Assembly (NCBI RefSeq): GCF_008638345.1
Contig: NZ_VTVA01000008.1
Span: forward strand, 1-64,000
Direction of reading: 5' to 3'
DNA length: 64,000 nt
Source: Pseudomonas saliphila
GTDB taxonomy: Bacteria; Pseudomonadota; Gammaproteobacteria; Pseudomonadales; Pseudomonadaceae
Both the position numbers and the translations under genes were made by a program. Shown here piece after piece: positions 1-9,101 of the stretch; within the stretch, counting starts at the first letter, position 1; each line of letters begins with the position of its first letter. Under the pieces are notes generated by a model that did no database searches, was not told the origin of the DNA, and saw nothing but the letters and a program-made list of their open reading frames with translations.

Positions 1-42
1 GCCATTCGGGTTAGGGGGGATTCAGCCTTTTCCTTTTAAAAC

Positions 43-1290
43 TCAACCACTAACTCGAACTTCAGCCCGATCCGTCACTGCCTGCACGACCACACTCCCC
101 ACAATATCGCCCTCGACGTTCACAGCGGTGCGCACAGTATCCAGCAGACGATCAATCGGCAGCAGGATGGCGATCGCTTCGGCGGGCAAGCCGACTGCCT
201 GCAGCACCATAACCATCGTCACCATCCCTGCGCTGGGAATACCCGGGGCGCCGGTGGAGGCGATCATGGCGGTGAAGAACACCACCATCTGTTGCGCGAA
301 GCTAAGTTCGATGCCCACCAGATTGGCCACGAACAGCGCGGCAGCAGCCTCATAGAGGGCAGTGCCGTCCATGTTCATCGTCGCGCCCAGTGGCAGCACG
401 AAGCCAGCGACGCTTTGCCGTACGCCCAGGTTTTGTTCGGCGCAGCGCATCGAGATAGGCAGCGCAGCGGCGCTGGAGCTGGTGGCGAATGCCGTGATCA
501 GCGCTTCACGGGCACCGCGCCACAGCCACAGGGGCGATTTGCGTGCGACGGCATAGAGAATCGTCGGCAGGACCACTGCGCCGTGAAAAATCGTCGTCGC
601 AAACACCAGTACGATGAAGCCGAGCATGGTGACCAGCAACGAGGCATCCTGCTCGGCCACCAGGCGGATCAGCAGTGCCATGATGCCGATCGGCGCCAGG
701 CGCATGATCCAGCCGACGATACGCAGCATCAGATCGAGAAACTCTTCCATTACCTGCAGGATGTTCGCGTAGCGCTCGCCACCGGACACCAGCGCAATAC
801 CCAGAAACAGCGCAAACACCACCACCGCGAGAATGCTGCCGTTGGCGAAGGCGGTAAACGGATTCTGGAACAGGTTGCTGAAGAAATGCAGAAAGAATTC
901 GGCGATGGTCAGCTGTCGCGCCTCGAACGTCTCCATCGCCTCGGTAAACAGCGATAGTGATAACCCGGCGCCCGGCTTGAATATATTCGCCGCGACCAAT
1001 GCCACCAGCATCGCCAGCGCCAGCGTCGACACAAAATAGACCAGAGTGGTGACCCAGACGCGGTGCACCTGATGATGTGCCCGCAGACTGGCGACCCCCA
1101 CCACAATCGAGGTGAAAATCAGCGGCACCAGCACCATCTTCAGCAAGCCGACAAAGATGCTGCCGGCCAAGGTGCTCGCATAGATCACCCCTTGCCTGAG
1201 CTCTGCCTCCACCGGCACGCCGCTGAGCAGCCAGCCAATGAGCAACCCGAGGCAGGCAGCAATGATGATCTGGCGATTCAGGCTTGGCAT
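43..1290 (-). CDS. Dicarboxylate/amino acid:cation symporter (SDF/DAACS family)
   Basis: A 415-residue inner-membrane secondary transporter of the GltP/DctA type, expected to take up C4-dicarboxylates or acidic amino acids with Na+ or H+. Visible family marks are many hydrophobic helices, the serine-rich re-entrant loop ATSSSAAALP near residues 265-275, and the substrate/cation motif NMDGTALYEA near residue 305. Length fits the family. The ATG is preceded on the minus strand by GGAG at suitable distance. It lies downstream of the MalT-like regulator gene on the same strand, but a 100-base gap with a hairpin separates them, so co-transcription is uncertain. The exact substrate cannot be read from the sequence. 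Confidence 0.9.
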   Translation of the reverse strand: MPSLNRQIIIAACLGLLIGWLLSGVPVEAELRQGVIYASTLAGSIFVGLLKMVLVPLIFTSIVVGVASLRAHHQVHRVWVTTLVYFVSTLALAMLVALVAANIFKPGAGLSLSLFTEAMETFEARQLTIAEFFLHFFSNLFQNPFTAFANGSILAVVVFALFLGIALVSGGERYANILQVMEEFLDLMLRIVGWIMRLAPIGIMALLIRLVAEQDASLLVTMLGFIVLVFATTIFHGAVVLPTILYAVARKSPLWLWRGAREALITAFATSSSAAALPISMRCAEQNLGVRQSVAGFVLPLGATMNMDGTALYEAAAALFVANLVGIELSFAQQMVVFFTAMIASTGAPGIPSAGMVTMVMVLQAVGLPAEAIAILLPIDRLLDTVRTAVNVEGDIVGSVVVQAVTDRAEVRVSG

Positions 1291-1351
1291 GGCTCGCGGC
1301 TCCGCGATGGCAAATGGAATAAAAAGGATACATCAAATGCCTTTTTAATCA

Positions 1352-1374
1352 GACAGTGAGATCAACAGACTGTC
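1352..1374 (-). terminator. Possible weak terminator after the LuxR-type gene
   Basis: GACAGT at 1352-1357 pairs with ACTGTC at 1369-1374 just past the stop of the LuxR-type gene. On the minus strand it is followed by an A-rich stretch rather than a clean T-run, so the call is weak. Confidence 0.3.
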
Positions 1375-1391
1375 CGCCCTGCTCTCAACCT

Positions 1392-4115
1392 CTACGCCAA
1401 CAGCCCCATCGTTTTGGCCTGCGCGACCGCCTGGGTCCGCCGCGCCACGCCGAGCTTGCTGTTGATACGTCGCGCATGGCTTTTGACTGTGTGCAGAGAA
1501 ATGAACAGGGCTTCACTGATTTGCTGGTTGGAATACCCCAGCGCTATGCAGCGAAGCACTTCCAGCTCACGGACGCTGAGCGCCTCTTGAATCCTGGCCG
1601 GGCTCGATGCATCAGCAGTGATATTGTTGGCCGGCAGCAAGGCAAGCAACTCGTCGCGCAAGGTAGACGCGGGTGCTCGACTCAATGCGTCGCTCAACCC
1701 CGCCGGAGCGCCCCGCACCAATGGGAAAAAGGGACCGATAAGCTGGTCGTCCTCGGCAAGCACAAGTGCCTGGCGCAGGGTGTGCTCGGCTTCAGCGGTG
1801 CGGCCACCCTCGAACTGCACCCAGACCAGATAGACCAGAATGCTCAGCTCCTGCAAGCGCTCGCCGGACCCCTGGCGAGTAACCAATAAGCTGTGCAGTT
1901 GTGATTCGCAGGGCGCGCGTTGCTGCTGTACCCACAGCAGGCGCGCATGCACCAGGCCGATCACTACAGGCAATGCATGATAAATCGGCGGCGGAGCAGC
2001 CGGGACGTCCGCGCAATAGGTCTGATACAAACGCGGCAGCCACTGTTCAGCCAGTTCGTATCGCCCCGAGCTGATCCACAGATCGCTTTTTATCGCCGTA
2101 ATCCAGCCCAGGTAATACACCGGCGGAATGTCCCACTGGTACATCAGCCGCTCGGCCTCGGCCAACGTCCCGAACGCCGCCGTCACCGCCCCATCGAGCT
2201 GGGCCTGATGCACGGCCTGCTGACAGAATCCGATTAGAACGTGAACATCCCGATGACGTCGCGCCTCATCAATACCCTGGCGCAGCAATGTGTCGGCCGC
2301 AACGCGCTGGCCCTGCAGGCTGAGCAAATACGCTTCGTAGAGCACCAACCGCGCGTGGATGGGCGACCCCGCTGACAGCATCGGCTGTTTTTCAAGGTCA
2401 GCGCGCTGCGCCGCTACCAATTGCCGCGCGCGCTCGACTTTGCCACGCGCCTGCAACAGGCGGGCACGCAACAACGCTACCTGCGCCTCGAACAGCGGAT
2501 CGCCGATTCGTTGGGCTAACTCAATTGCGCTCTGGGCCCAGCCCCGCGCAGCCTCCAATTGCTGCCGGCTCAATTCGCTTTCGGCCAGGGTCAGCATGGC
2601 CATAAGTCGGCTGCCAGCCTCCTTCGCAGCAAGACAGGCCAGGCCCTGAGTGGCCAGATCGATCGCCTCATTCAGCCGCCCCGCCGCTCGGGCCAGAAAG
2701 CTGCGCAAAACCAGCGCCTGCCCGATCAGCGTGGACTGCCTGATGGCGCTTGGCTGAGGCATAAAACGCTGCAGCCGGCTCAGCATGTCCTCGGCGTCCT
2801 CCAGCTGGCAGGCGAGCGCCAGAGTCCATGCGTGCACCAGTACCAGCTGCGCCGAACTGCCCTGCAGCACCGCCGGGAGCTCGGCTTTCCAACGCAGGAG
2901 CTTGGCCACTGGTTGAGCGGCCAGCAGTTGCTCGAGGGGCAGTGACTGAACCAGACCGGCGGCCTGCTCCGGTAGCTCAGCTGCCAATGCATGCTCGACG
3001 GCCTCACTGATCCGACCCTCCTCCTTGAACCAGTCGCACGCACGCGCATGCACCACCTGGCGTTGCTGTGGACTGGTTCTGGCGACCTGCTCCAGCAGGA
3101 AATCAGAAAACAGATGATGGAATCGGTACCAGTCACCCAGGTGATCCAATGGCACCAGAAATACCTTGTGCTGCAACAAGAAGTCGATGATCTCCCGACT
3201 GTCGTCGCGGTCACGAACCCGATCACATAGCGGCGCCGCAAAACAATCCAGCCAGGCGATGGCAAACAGGAACTGACGCACCTGTTCGGGTAGCGCCTGA
3301 AGGACTTCTTCAAGCAGGTATTCGCCAATCAGCGGCCCGGGCGTCACCGGAAGATTGCGCGCATAGCCGGCAGTAATCGCCTGTTCCGCCGCGACCGTCG
3401 CCAGACGCAGGCCGGCGATCCAGCCCTCGTTTCGCTCGACCATCTGCCGCGACCATTCGAGATCGTCGGTGGCCATGCCGGCACGGCTCAGAAAAGCAGT
3501 CGAGGCCTCGGCGCTCAGGCGCAGCTGCACCTCGCCTATCTCGAGCAGCTGGCCGGCAACCCGTAATCTTGCCAGGTGCCAACCGGGCCGTTGCCGACTG
3601 GTCAGCAGCAACTGAAACGAACTCGGCAAGCGCTCCAGCAGCAAGGCACAGAGCCGATCACACTGCGGGTTCTGGGCCAGGTGGTAATCGTCCAGCACCA
3701 GCACGACCGATTGCTCAGGCAGATGACGTTGATTGAGACTGTCCAGCACCGACAGGGTCAGTTGCTCCAGTGCCAGTGGTTGCTCGCTGTGGCTCTGCTG
3801 CAGCAATGCCAGCTCCGACTCGCCCAGTTCAGGATAGAGGGTACGCAGGCCCGCGATCAGACTGCGCAGCAGTTGTCCTGGTCGAGCGTCATGATGATCA
3901 AGGGAAATCCAGACAGAACGGCGTGACGCCGACAGGTGCTCAGAGTACTCGATCGCCACCGTGCTCTTGCCGAATCCGGCAGGCGCACAAATCATCACCA
4001 GCCGGCGAGAAGCGGCCTGATCAAGTAGCGCAATAAGCTCTGGGCGGGGCAGATGGTCGGCCGGTAACGGGGGCCGATAGATCTTGCCGGGATGCAGGGG
4101 AATCGTTGAAACCAT
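1392..4115 (-). CDS. MalT-like LuxR-family regulator (LAL type)
   Basis: A 907-residue ATP-dependent transcription activator. The N-terminus has a Walker A loop APAGFGKST at residues 44-52 and an AAA/STAND NTPase region to about residue 300. This is followed by a long helical, TPR-like sensor region and a C-terminal LuxR helix-turn-helix from about residue 845 (LSVRELEVLRCIALG, HTVKSH). The architecture matches MalT, AlkS and related large regulators that bind an inducer through the helical repeats. The neighbouring genes (DUF1329 protein, AlkK-like ligase) are typical of hydrocarbon or lipid use, so a role there is possible but is inference. The gene stands alone with its own upstream region. 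Confidence 0.88.
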   Translation of the reverse strand: MVSTIPLHPGKIYRPPLPADHLPRPELIALLDQAASRRLVMICAPAGFGKSTVAIEYSEHLSASRRSVWISLDHHDARPGQLLRSLIAGLRTLYPELGESELALLQQSHSEQPLALEQLTLSVLDSLNQRHLPEQSVVLVLDDYHLAQNPQCDRLCALLLERLPSSFQLLLTSRQRPGWHLARLRVAGQLLEIGEVQLRLSAEASTAFLSRAGMATDDLEWSRQMVERNEGWIAGLRLATVAAEQAITAGYARNLPVTPGPLIGEYLLEEVLQALPEQVRQFLFAIAWLDCFAAPLCDRVRDRDDSREIIDFLLQHKVFLVPLDHLGDWYRFHHLFSDFLLEQVARTSPQQRQVVHARACDWFKEEGRISEAVEHALAAELPEQAAGLVQSLPLEQLLAAQPVAKLLRWKAELPAVLQGSSAQLVLVHAWTLALACQLEDAEDMLSRLQRFMPQPSAIRQSTLIGQALVLRSFLARAAGRLNEAIDLATQGLACLAAKEAGSRLMAMLTLAESELSRQQLEAARGWAQSAIELAQRIGDPLFEAQVALLRARLLQARGKVERARQLVAAQRADLEKQPMLSAGSPIHARLVLYEAYLLSLQGQRVAADTLLRQGIDEARRHRDVHVLIGFCQQAVHQAQLDGAVTAAFGTLAEAERLMYQWDIPPVYYLGWITAIKSDLWISSGRYELAEQWLPRLYQTYCADVPAAPPPIYHALPVVIGLVHARLLWVQQQRAPCESQLHSLLVTRQGSGERLQELSILVYLVWVQFEGGRTAEAEHTLRQALVLAEDDQLIGPFFPLVRGAPAGLSDALSRAPASTLRDELLALLPANNITADASSPARIQEALSVRELEVLRCIALGYSNQQISEALFISLHTVKSHARRINSKLGVARRTQAVAQAKTMGLLA

Positions 4116-4181
4116 GGCAACGAGTGTATCGGTTGCACGGGCTTTGGGTCATGCGGTTTGTAGCGCTACCGGGAACCGGCG

Positions 4182-4218
4182 CAAAAGAAAACCTGGCGGC
4201 CTCAGGGGGCCGCCAGGT
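4182..4218 (-). terminator. Rho-independent terminator of the DUF1329 gene
   Basis: An 11-bp stem (4191-4201 with 4208-4218) around a 6-base loop lies 10 bases past the stop codon. On the minus strand it is followed by TTTTCTTTTG. This is a classic intrinsic terminator. Confidence 0.85.
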
Positions 4219-4227
4219 CAGAGCAGA

Positions 4228-5583
4228 TCAGCGTACGCCGGACTGGCGCAGCGCTGTCGGGGTGAACTCCCGTGAGCTGGCACGATAGCTGTAATCGTAA
4301 TCCTGGCTCTCTTCGTTGTTCATGCCCATTACCAGATAGCGACCGGCTACCAGGTCATACAGCGACTCAAGAGCGTAGCCAGGTACCTGATCCTTGTAGC
4401 GATGCAGGGCATGGGCTTCCGCTACACGCCACAGGGTATCGCGGGAGTCGTAGTGGTCGATATGCGCAGCCTGCCAGGAATCCTCGTCGATGAAGAAGTG
4501 GCGCTTGGCATAGATATGGCGTTGATCGGACTTCACCGTCGCAACCACTTCCCACACCCGATGCAACTCGTAGCGGGTCAGATCCTGATTGATGTGGCCG
4601 GCCTGGATGATGTCGCTGTACTCGTGCTCGGGGGAGCCCAGGTTGTAGCTGTTGTAGGGAATGAACAGCTCGCGCTTGCCGACCAATTCCCAGTTATAAC
4701 GATCAGGGGCGCCGTTGAACATATCCAGATTGTCCGAGGTGCGCATACCGTCGGCAGCCGTACCTGGACCGTCATAGGACACCTGCGGAGCACGACGCAC
4801 ACGGCGCTGGCCAGCGTTGTAGATCCACGCCATACGCGGGGTCTCGACCTGATCGACGGTCTCGTGCACCAACAATACGTTACCGGCCAAACGGCTCGGA
4901 TCGGTGACTTGCTGTTTGAAGTAATAAAGGATGTTGCCCATGCTCTCGGCGTCATAATCGCTCAACGCTTCTGGCAGAGCGTATTGCTCAACAAAGCGGA
5001 CGATACCAAAATCACCGTTGACCTGGGGGGTCGCCTGGGTAACCACACGCTCAAAGGAACTACCGCGTAGGCGGGTGATGTGGTTCCAGATGACTTCCAG
5101 GCCATTGGACGGAATCGGGAAAGCATGCGCCAGTTTGTAGCCGGTGACCGCATTGCCGTCCTTGACCAATTCGGACTGGGCGGCGTTGTGCTTGGCGGCC
5201 TCATAGATCTCGTCCGGCATACTGACGCTACGCTTGGTCTCGTAAACCGGCATGCGGTAGCTTTCCGGATAGCGCTTGAACATGGCGATCTGGCCAGGTG
5301 CCAACTGCTCGGCATACTGTTCGTAGTTGTCTGCGGTAATCACGAACTGCGGCTGCTCGCCGGCGTAAGGGTTGGTCAGAAAACCGTCCTTGAGCTCACC
5401 TGCATCGGTTGCCAGACCACTATCCCATTCCGGAATGGTGCCGGCCGCATTACCGGCCTTCTCTGCCCCGATCGGGGTCAGACTCTTGCCCAGTTCGGCG
5501 ACTTGTTGCTCGGTGGCGGCGTGGGCACTGCCCGTCGCAATGGCAACAGCCAGAACGGCGGTTTTGAAAAGCGTAGGTTTCAT
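4228..5583 (-). CDS. DUF1329 exported protein
   Basis: A 451-residue protein with a clear Sec signal peptide (MKPTLFKTAVLAVAIATGSAHA, written here only in part: cleavage after SAHA). NCBI families place such proteins as DUF1329, related to outer-membrane lipoprotein-sorting factors of the LolB type and often paired with a DUF1302 outer-membrane protein. No DUF1302 gene is seen here. The start used is the internal ATG at 5583, because it opens directly on the signal peptide; a longer reading frame upstream adds a cysteine-rich, unlikely segment. A strong intrinsic terminator follows. Function is unknown; an envelope role in lipid or hydrophobic compound handling is inferred from family context. 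Confidence 0.85.
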   Translation of the reverse strand: MKPTLFKTAVLAVAIATGSAHAATEQQVAELGKSLTPIGAEKAGNAAGTIPEWDSGLATDAGELKDGFLTNPYAGEQPQFVITADNYEQYAEQLAPGQIAMFKRYPESYRMPVYETKRSVSMPDEIYEAAKHNAAQSELVKDGNAVTGYKLAHAFPIPSNGLEVIWNHITRLRGSSFERVVTQATPQVNGDFGIVRFVEQYALPEALSDYDAESMGNILYYFKQQVTDPSRLAGNVLLVHETVDQVETPRMAWIYNAGQRRVRRAPQVSYDGPGTAADGMRTSDNLDMFNGAPDRYNWELVGKRELFIPYNSYNLGSPEHEYSDIIQAGHINQDLTRYELHRVWEVVATVKSDQRHIYAKRHFFIDEDSWQAAHIDHYDSRDTLWRVAEAHALHRYKDQVPGYALESLYDLVAGRYLVMGMNNEESQDYDYSYRASSREFTPTALRQSGVR

Positions 5584-5845
5584 TCTTGAATTCTCTGCTA
5601 GCGGGTCAGGACTGTCTGACGTGTTGACGATGGCACCACCGCACGCAACTAGCGCGCAGCACGAAACGGATACAGGCGGCGCACTATAGCCAAGCCGCAG
5701 GCATCTGGGATCCATCCAAAGTGTGATTCTAGTACAAATACAGAATCTGTCTCAACGCACTAGACGCCAGACCGGCTGGCGGTTGAATACGACGCAGAAC
5801 CGGTCCGGGCGAGACGGCGCCAGGCGCGCCGCCCGCCCGAAGCCA

Positions 5846-7528
5846 TCAAATAGTGGATAGGAACGGTGCCTGACTCTCCTGCCACTGCCCGATCTCGACG
5901 CGAATCCGTTTTTTGTCGAGCTTACCAACGCTGGTTTTGGGTATTTCAGTAACAGTCGCGATCTGTGAGGGTACTGCCCACTTATTGATGCGCCCTTCAT
6001 CAACAAAACTCTTCAGGTGATCGCGCAACACCCGGGCGTTCATTTCATGGCCGTCCGTGGGAACGATGAGCGCAAAGGGCCGCTCGTCCCATTGCGGATC
6101 AGGCACCCCAACCACGGCGACTTCCTTCACGGCAGGACTCAGACTGATCAGGTCTTCGAGCTCGAGGGAGGAGATCCACTCGCCACCGGTCTTGATCACA
6201 TCCTTTATGCGATCACGGATATCAATAAAGCCCATCTCGTCGATGGTCGCCACGTCACCGGTATGCATCCAACCGTGCTGCCATAGCTCGGCGCTCTTCT
6301 CCGGCTCACGGAAGTAACCCTGGGTCAGCCAGGGCGCGCGCAGGACCAGTTCGCCTTGCGTCTTGCCATCGGCCGGCAGGAAGTTGCCCTGTTCATCCAT
6401 AAGCCGCGCATCCACCAGCGGCACCGGCACGCCCGCCTTGCAACGGAAGGTTTCCTGCTCTTCCTGGGTGCCGGCTTCCAGCTCGAGATTGATATAGCCG
6501 GCGGAGATCAACGGACAGGTTTCCGACATGCCGTAGGCTGCCGACAAGGTCATGCCAGTTGCGGTGGCCGCCTTATACAGACCATGGTTCAACGCACTGC
6601 CGCCGATGATGACCTTCATGCCGTCAAAGCGCATGCCCTTTGCCGACTCGGCGTTCAGCACCATCTGCAGAATGGTCGGCACGCAATGGGAAAAGGTGAC
6701 TTTCTCGTTTGTGATCAACTGACACAGCATGTCCGGCTCGTAGCGGCCCGGATAGACCTGCTTCACGCCAAGCATGGTCGCGGTATAGGGAAGGCCCCAG
6801 GCGTGTACGTGGAACATGGGGGTAATCGGCATGTACACATCGCGGTTGCCAAACAGCCGTACACTGTCCAGCCCGCCCATGGTGCCGGCCTGGGTCAGAG
6901 TGTGTAGCACAAGCTGACGGTGCGTGAAGTACACGCCCTTGGGGTTGCCCGTGGTACCGGTGGTGTAAAAGGTGGTCGCGACCGAGTTCTCATCGAAATC
7001 GGCGAATTCATAACTCGGCTCCTGGGCGGCCAGCAGTTCCTCATACTCACCGACCAGGCCCTTCAATTCGGCCGTCTTGACGTCGCCTTCGGTCACCAGG
7101 ATGGTCTTCTGTACCGTGGTAAGCCCGCTTTCGATGCCCTGATAGATCGGCAGAAACTCACTGTTCACCAGCACGAAGATGTCTTCGGCATGGTTCATGG
7201 TGTAGAGAATCTGCTCGGGTGAAAGACGGATATTGACGGTGTGCAGTACCGCACCAATCATCGGTACGGCGAACATGCATTCCAGATAACGGTGACTGTC
7301 CCAATCCATCATCGCCACTGTATCGCCCGGCCTGACGCCGGCAGCGGTCAAGGCATTGGCCAGGCGGCAGATGCGCTCGTTGAAGGTCACGTAGTCGTAC
7401 CGACTAATATCCCGATAGACAATTTCCTGGCTACGCTCATAGCGGCGGCCAGACAGCAGCAGATTCTTGATCAGCAGAGGCGTGGAATGGGCGTTATCGG
7501 TTGGCTTGAGAATGCGCGTATTCAACAT
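5846..7528 (-). CDS. AlkK-like medium/long-chain acyl-CoA ligase
   Basis: A 560-residue ATP-dependent acyl-CoA synthetase of the ANL superfamily, activating fatty acids to acyl-CoA in the cytoplasm. The P-loop motif YTTGTTGNPKGV is near residue 185, the TGD motif lies in the last third (MHTGDVATIDEMGFIDIRDR), and the C-terminal catalytic lysine sits in KTSVGKLDKKR. The N-terminal sequence strongly recalls AlkK of Pseudomonas alkane operons. The start chosen is the ATG at 7528, because family members begin at this MLNTRIL-type segment; an ATG 26 codons upstream is possible. It is divergent from a thiolase gene, which fits beta-oxidation. Confidence 0.88.
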   Translation of the reverse strand: MLNTRILKPTDNAHSTPLLIKNLLLSGRRYERSQEIVYRDISRYDYVTFNERICRLANALTAAGVRPGDTVAMMDWDSHRYLECMFAVPMIGAVLHTVNIRLSPEQILYTMNHAEDIFVLVNSEFLPIYQGIESGLTTVQKTILVTEGDVKTAELKGLVGEYEELLAAQEPSYEFADFDENSVATTFYTTGTTGNPKGVYFTHRQLVLHTLTQAGTMGGLDSVRLFGNRDVYMPITPMFHVHAWGLPYTATMLGVKQVYPGRYEPDMLCQLITNEKVTFSHCVPTILQMVLNAESAKGMRFDGMKVIIGGSALNHGLYKAATATGMTLSAAYGMSETCPLISAGYINLELEAGTQEEQETFRCKAGVPVPLVDARLMDEQGNFLPADGKTQGELVLRAPWLTQGYFREPEKSAELWQHGWMHTGDVATIDEMGFIDIRDRIKDVIKTGGEWISSLELEDLISLSPAVKEVAVVGVPDPQWDERPFALIVPTDGHEMNARVLRDHLKSFVDEGRINKWAVPSQIATVTEIPKTSVGKLDKKRIRVEIGQWQESQAPFLSTI

Positions 7529-7657
7529 GGGAGTGACCTGCTTTTTCTTTTGGAATTGTTGGTTTTCGGCAATGCCGTAGCTTACCAGTGATCGGACTAT
7601 AGCCAACGGCGGCGCGGCTTACCTATCGTTCCAAAGTATGAACCTGCGAAAACCGGG

Positions 7658-7663
7658 TATAAT
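7658..7663 (+). promoter_or_regulatory. -10 box upstream of the thiolase gene
   Basis: A perfect TATAAT lies 54 bases upstream of the thiolase ATG, with a GC-rich discriminator after it. No good -35 box is visible at 17 bp, so an activator may be needed. Confidence 0.5.
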
Positions 7664-7717
7664 CTGCGCCCTTAATCCGGCTGAATAACCGACTCAGTCA
7701 CATACCAGGAGTAGAGC

Positions 7718-8899
7718 ATGTCTGATAACAGCATTGTTATTGTCAGTGGCGTCCGTACACCCATGGGCGGTTTTCAGGGCAGTTTGTCCAGCGTCCCGGC
7801 CGTTGAACTCGGTGCGCTCGCCATCCGCGAAGCCGTCTCGCGAGCAGGCATCCAGGCTGCCGATGTGCATGAAGTCATCATGGGTTGCGTCCTGCCCGCC
7901 GGCCTTAAACAGGGCCCGGCCCGCCAGGCAAGTCTGAATGCCGGCCTGCCCGCCTCCACCGGCTGCACCACGATCAACAAGCTCTGCGGCTCCGGTATGA
8001 AGGCCGTGATGCTCGCGCATGACGCGCTCAAGGCCGGCACCAACGAGGTCATGGTCGTAGGCGGCATGGAGAGCATGTCCAACGCACCTTACATCATCGA
8101 AAAGGCCCGCAGCGGTCTGCGCATGGGCCATGGCGAAATCAAGGACCACATGTTCCTCGATGGCCTGGAAGACGCTCGCACCGGTCGACTGATGGGCTCC
8201 TTCGCTCAGGAAACCGCTGACAGCAACGGCCTGACCCGTGAAGATATGGACGCGTATGCGATTGAATCGCTGAGACGCGCCAAGGCGGCCATTGATAATG
8301 GCTCGCTGGACAGTGAAATCGTCCCGGTAACCGTCAAGACCCGCAAGGGTGATGTGGTCGTCAAGGACGACGAGCAGCCGCACAACGCCAATATCGAGAA
8401 GATTCCGAGCCTGCGCCCCGCGTTCAGCAAGGACGGTACCGTTACTGCCGCCAACGCCAGCTCCATCTCCGATGGCGCCAGCGCGCTGGTCATGATGACC
8501 GCCGCCGAAGCCGAACGTCGTGGTCTGAAGCCGCTGGCCCGCGTCGTCGGCCATGCGACCCAGAGCCAGGATCCGAGCGAGTTCACCCTGGCCCCGATTG
8601 GCGCCATGAGCAACTTGTTCAACAAGACCGGCTGGACCAAGGATGACGTTGACCTGTTCGAGATCAACGAAGCCTTCGCCATGGTCACCATGCTGGCGAT
8701 GCGTGAGCACGATCTTGATCACGCCAAGGTCAATATCTACGGCGGCGCCTGCGCCCAGGGCCACCCGGTTGGCTCCACCGGCTCGCGGCTGATCGTCACC
8801 CTGATCAACGCTCTGCAAAAAACCGGCGGCAAGCGCGGCGTTGCCTCGCTGTGCATCGGTGGCGGCGAAGCGACTGCGGTGGCGATTGAGCTGATCTGA
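7718..8899 (+). CDS. Acetyl-CoA C-acetyltransferase (thiolase)
   Basis: A 393-residue thiolase that condenses two acetyl-CoA or cleaves acetoacetyl-CoA. The catalytic residues are all visible: nucleophile Cys90 in NKLCGSGM, His349 in GGACAQGHPVG and Cys379 in CIGGGEA. Length equals that of AtoB/PhaA-type biosynthetic or degradative thiolases. The AGGAGT ribosome site stands just ahead of the ATG. It is divergent from an acyl-CoA ligase gene. Whether it serves beta-oxidation, ketone body use or polyhydroxyalkanoate synthesis cannot be told; no phaB or phaC is adjacent. Confidence 0.93.
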   Translation: MSDNSIVIVSGVRTPMGGFQGSLSSVPAVELGALAIREAVSRAGIQAADVHEVIMGCVLPAGLKQGPARQASLNAGLPASTGCTTINKLCGSGMKAVMLAHDALKAGTNEVMVVGGMESMSNAPYIIEKARSGLRMGHGEIKDHMFLDGLEDARTGRLMGSFAQETADSNGLTREDMDAYAIESLRRAKAAIDNGSLDSEIVPVTVKTRKGDVVVKDDEQPHNANIEKIPSLRPAFSKDGTVTAANASSISDGASALVMMTAAEAERRGLKPLARVVGHATQSQDPSEFTLAPIGAMSNLFNKTGWTKDDVDLFEINEAFAMVTMLAMREHDLDHAKVNIYGGACAQGHPVGSTGSRLIVTLINALQKTGGKRGVASLCIGGGEATAVAIELI

Positions 8900-8907
8900 A
8901 CCCGCAC

Positions 8908-8942
8908 GGGCAGAATGGTTGATTTACTCAGCCATTCTGCCC
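8908..8942 (+). terminator. Hairpin terminator of the thiolase gene
   Basis: An 11-bp perfect stem (8908-8918 with 8932-8942) begins 8 bases after the stop codon. There is no long T-run after it, so termination may be Rho-assisted or the hairpin may only protect the 3' end. Confidence 0.55.
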
Positions 8943-9101
8943 ACTTCCCCTTCAGCTCGATGTTTCCTGCTTCTATACATTCTCACCAGAAATTCACCAA
9001 CTCCTCTTCCCTGCCTGACCCTGTCTCGAAACGAGTCATACACTCCAGACTAACGAGCTGAGCTATGCTGTTCGCCAATCTGGTCGGGATATTTTATCGC
9101 T

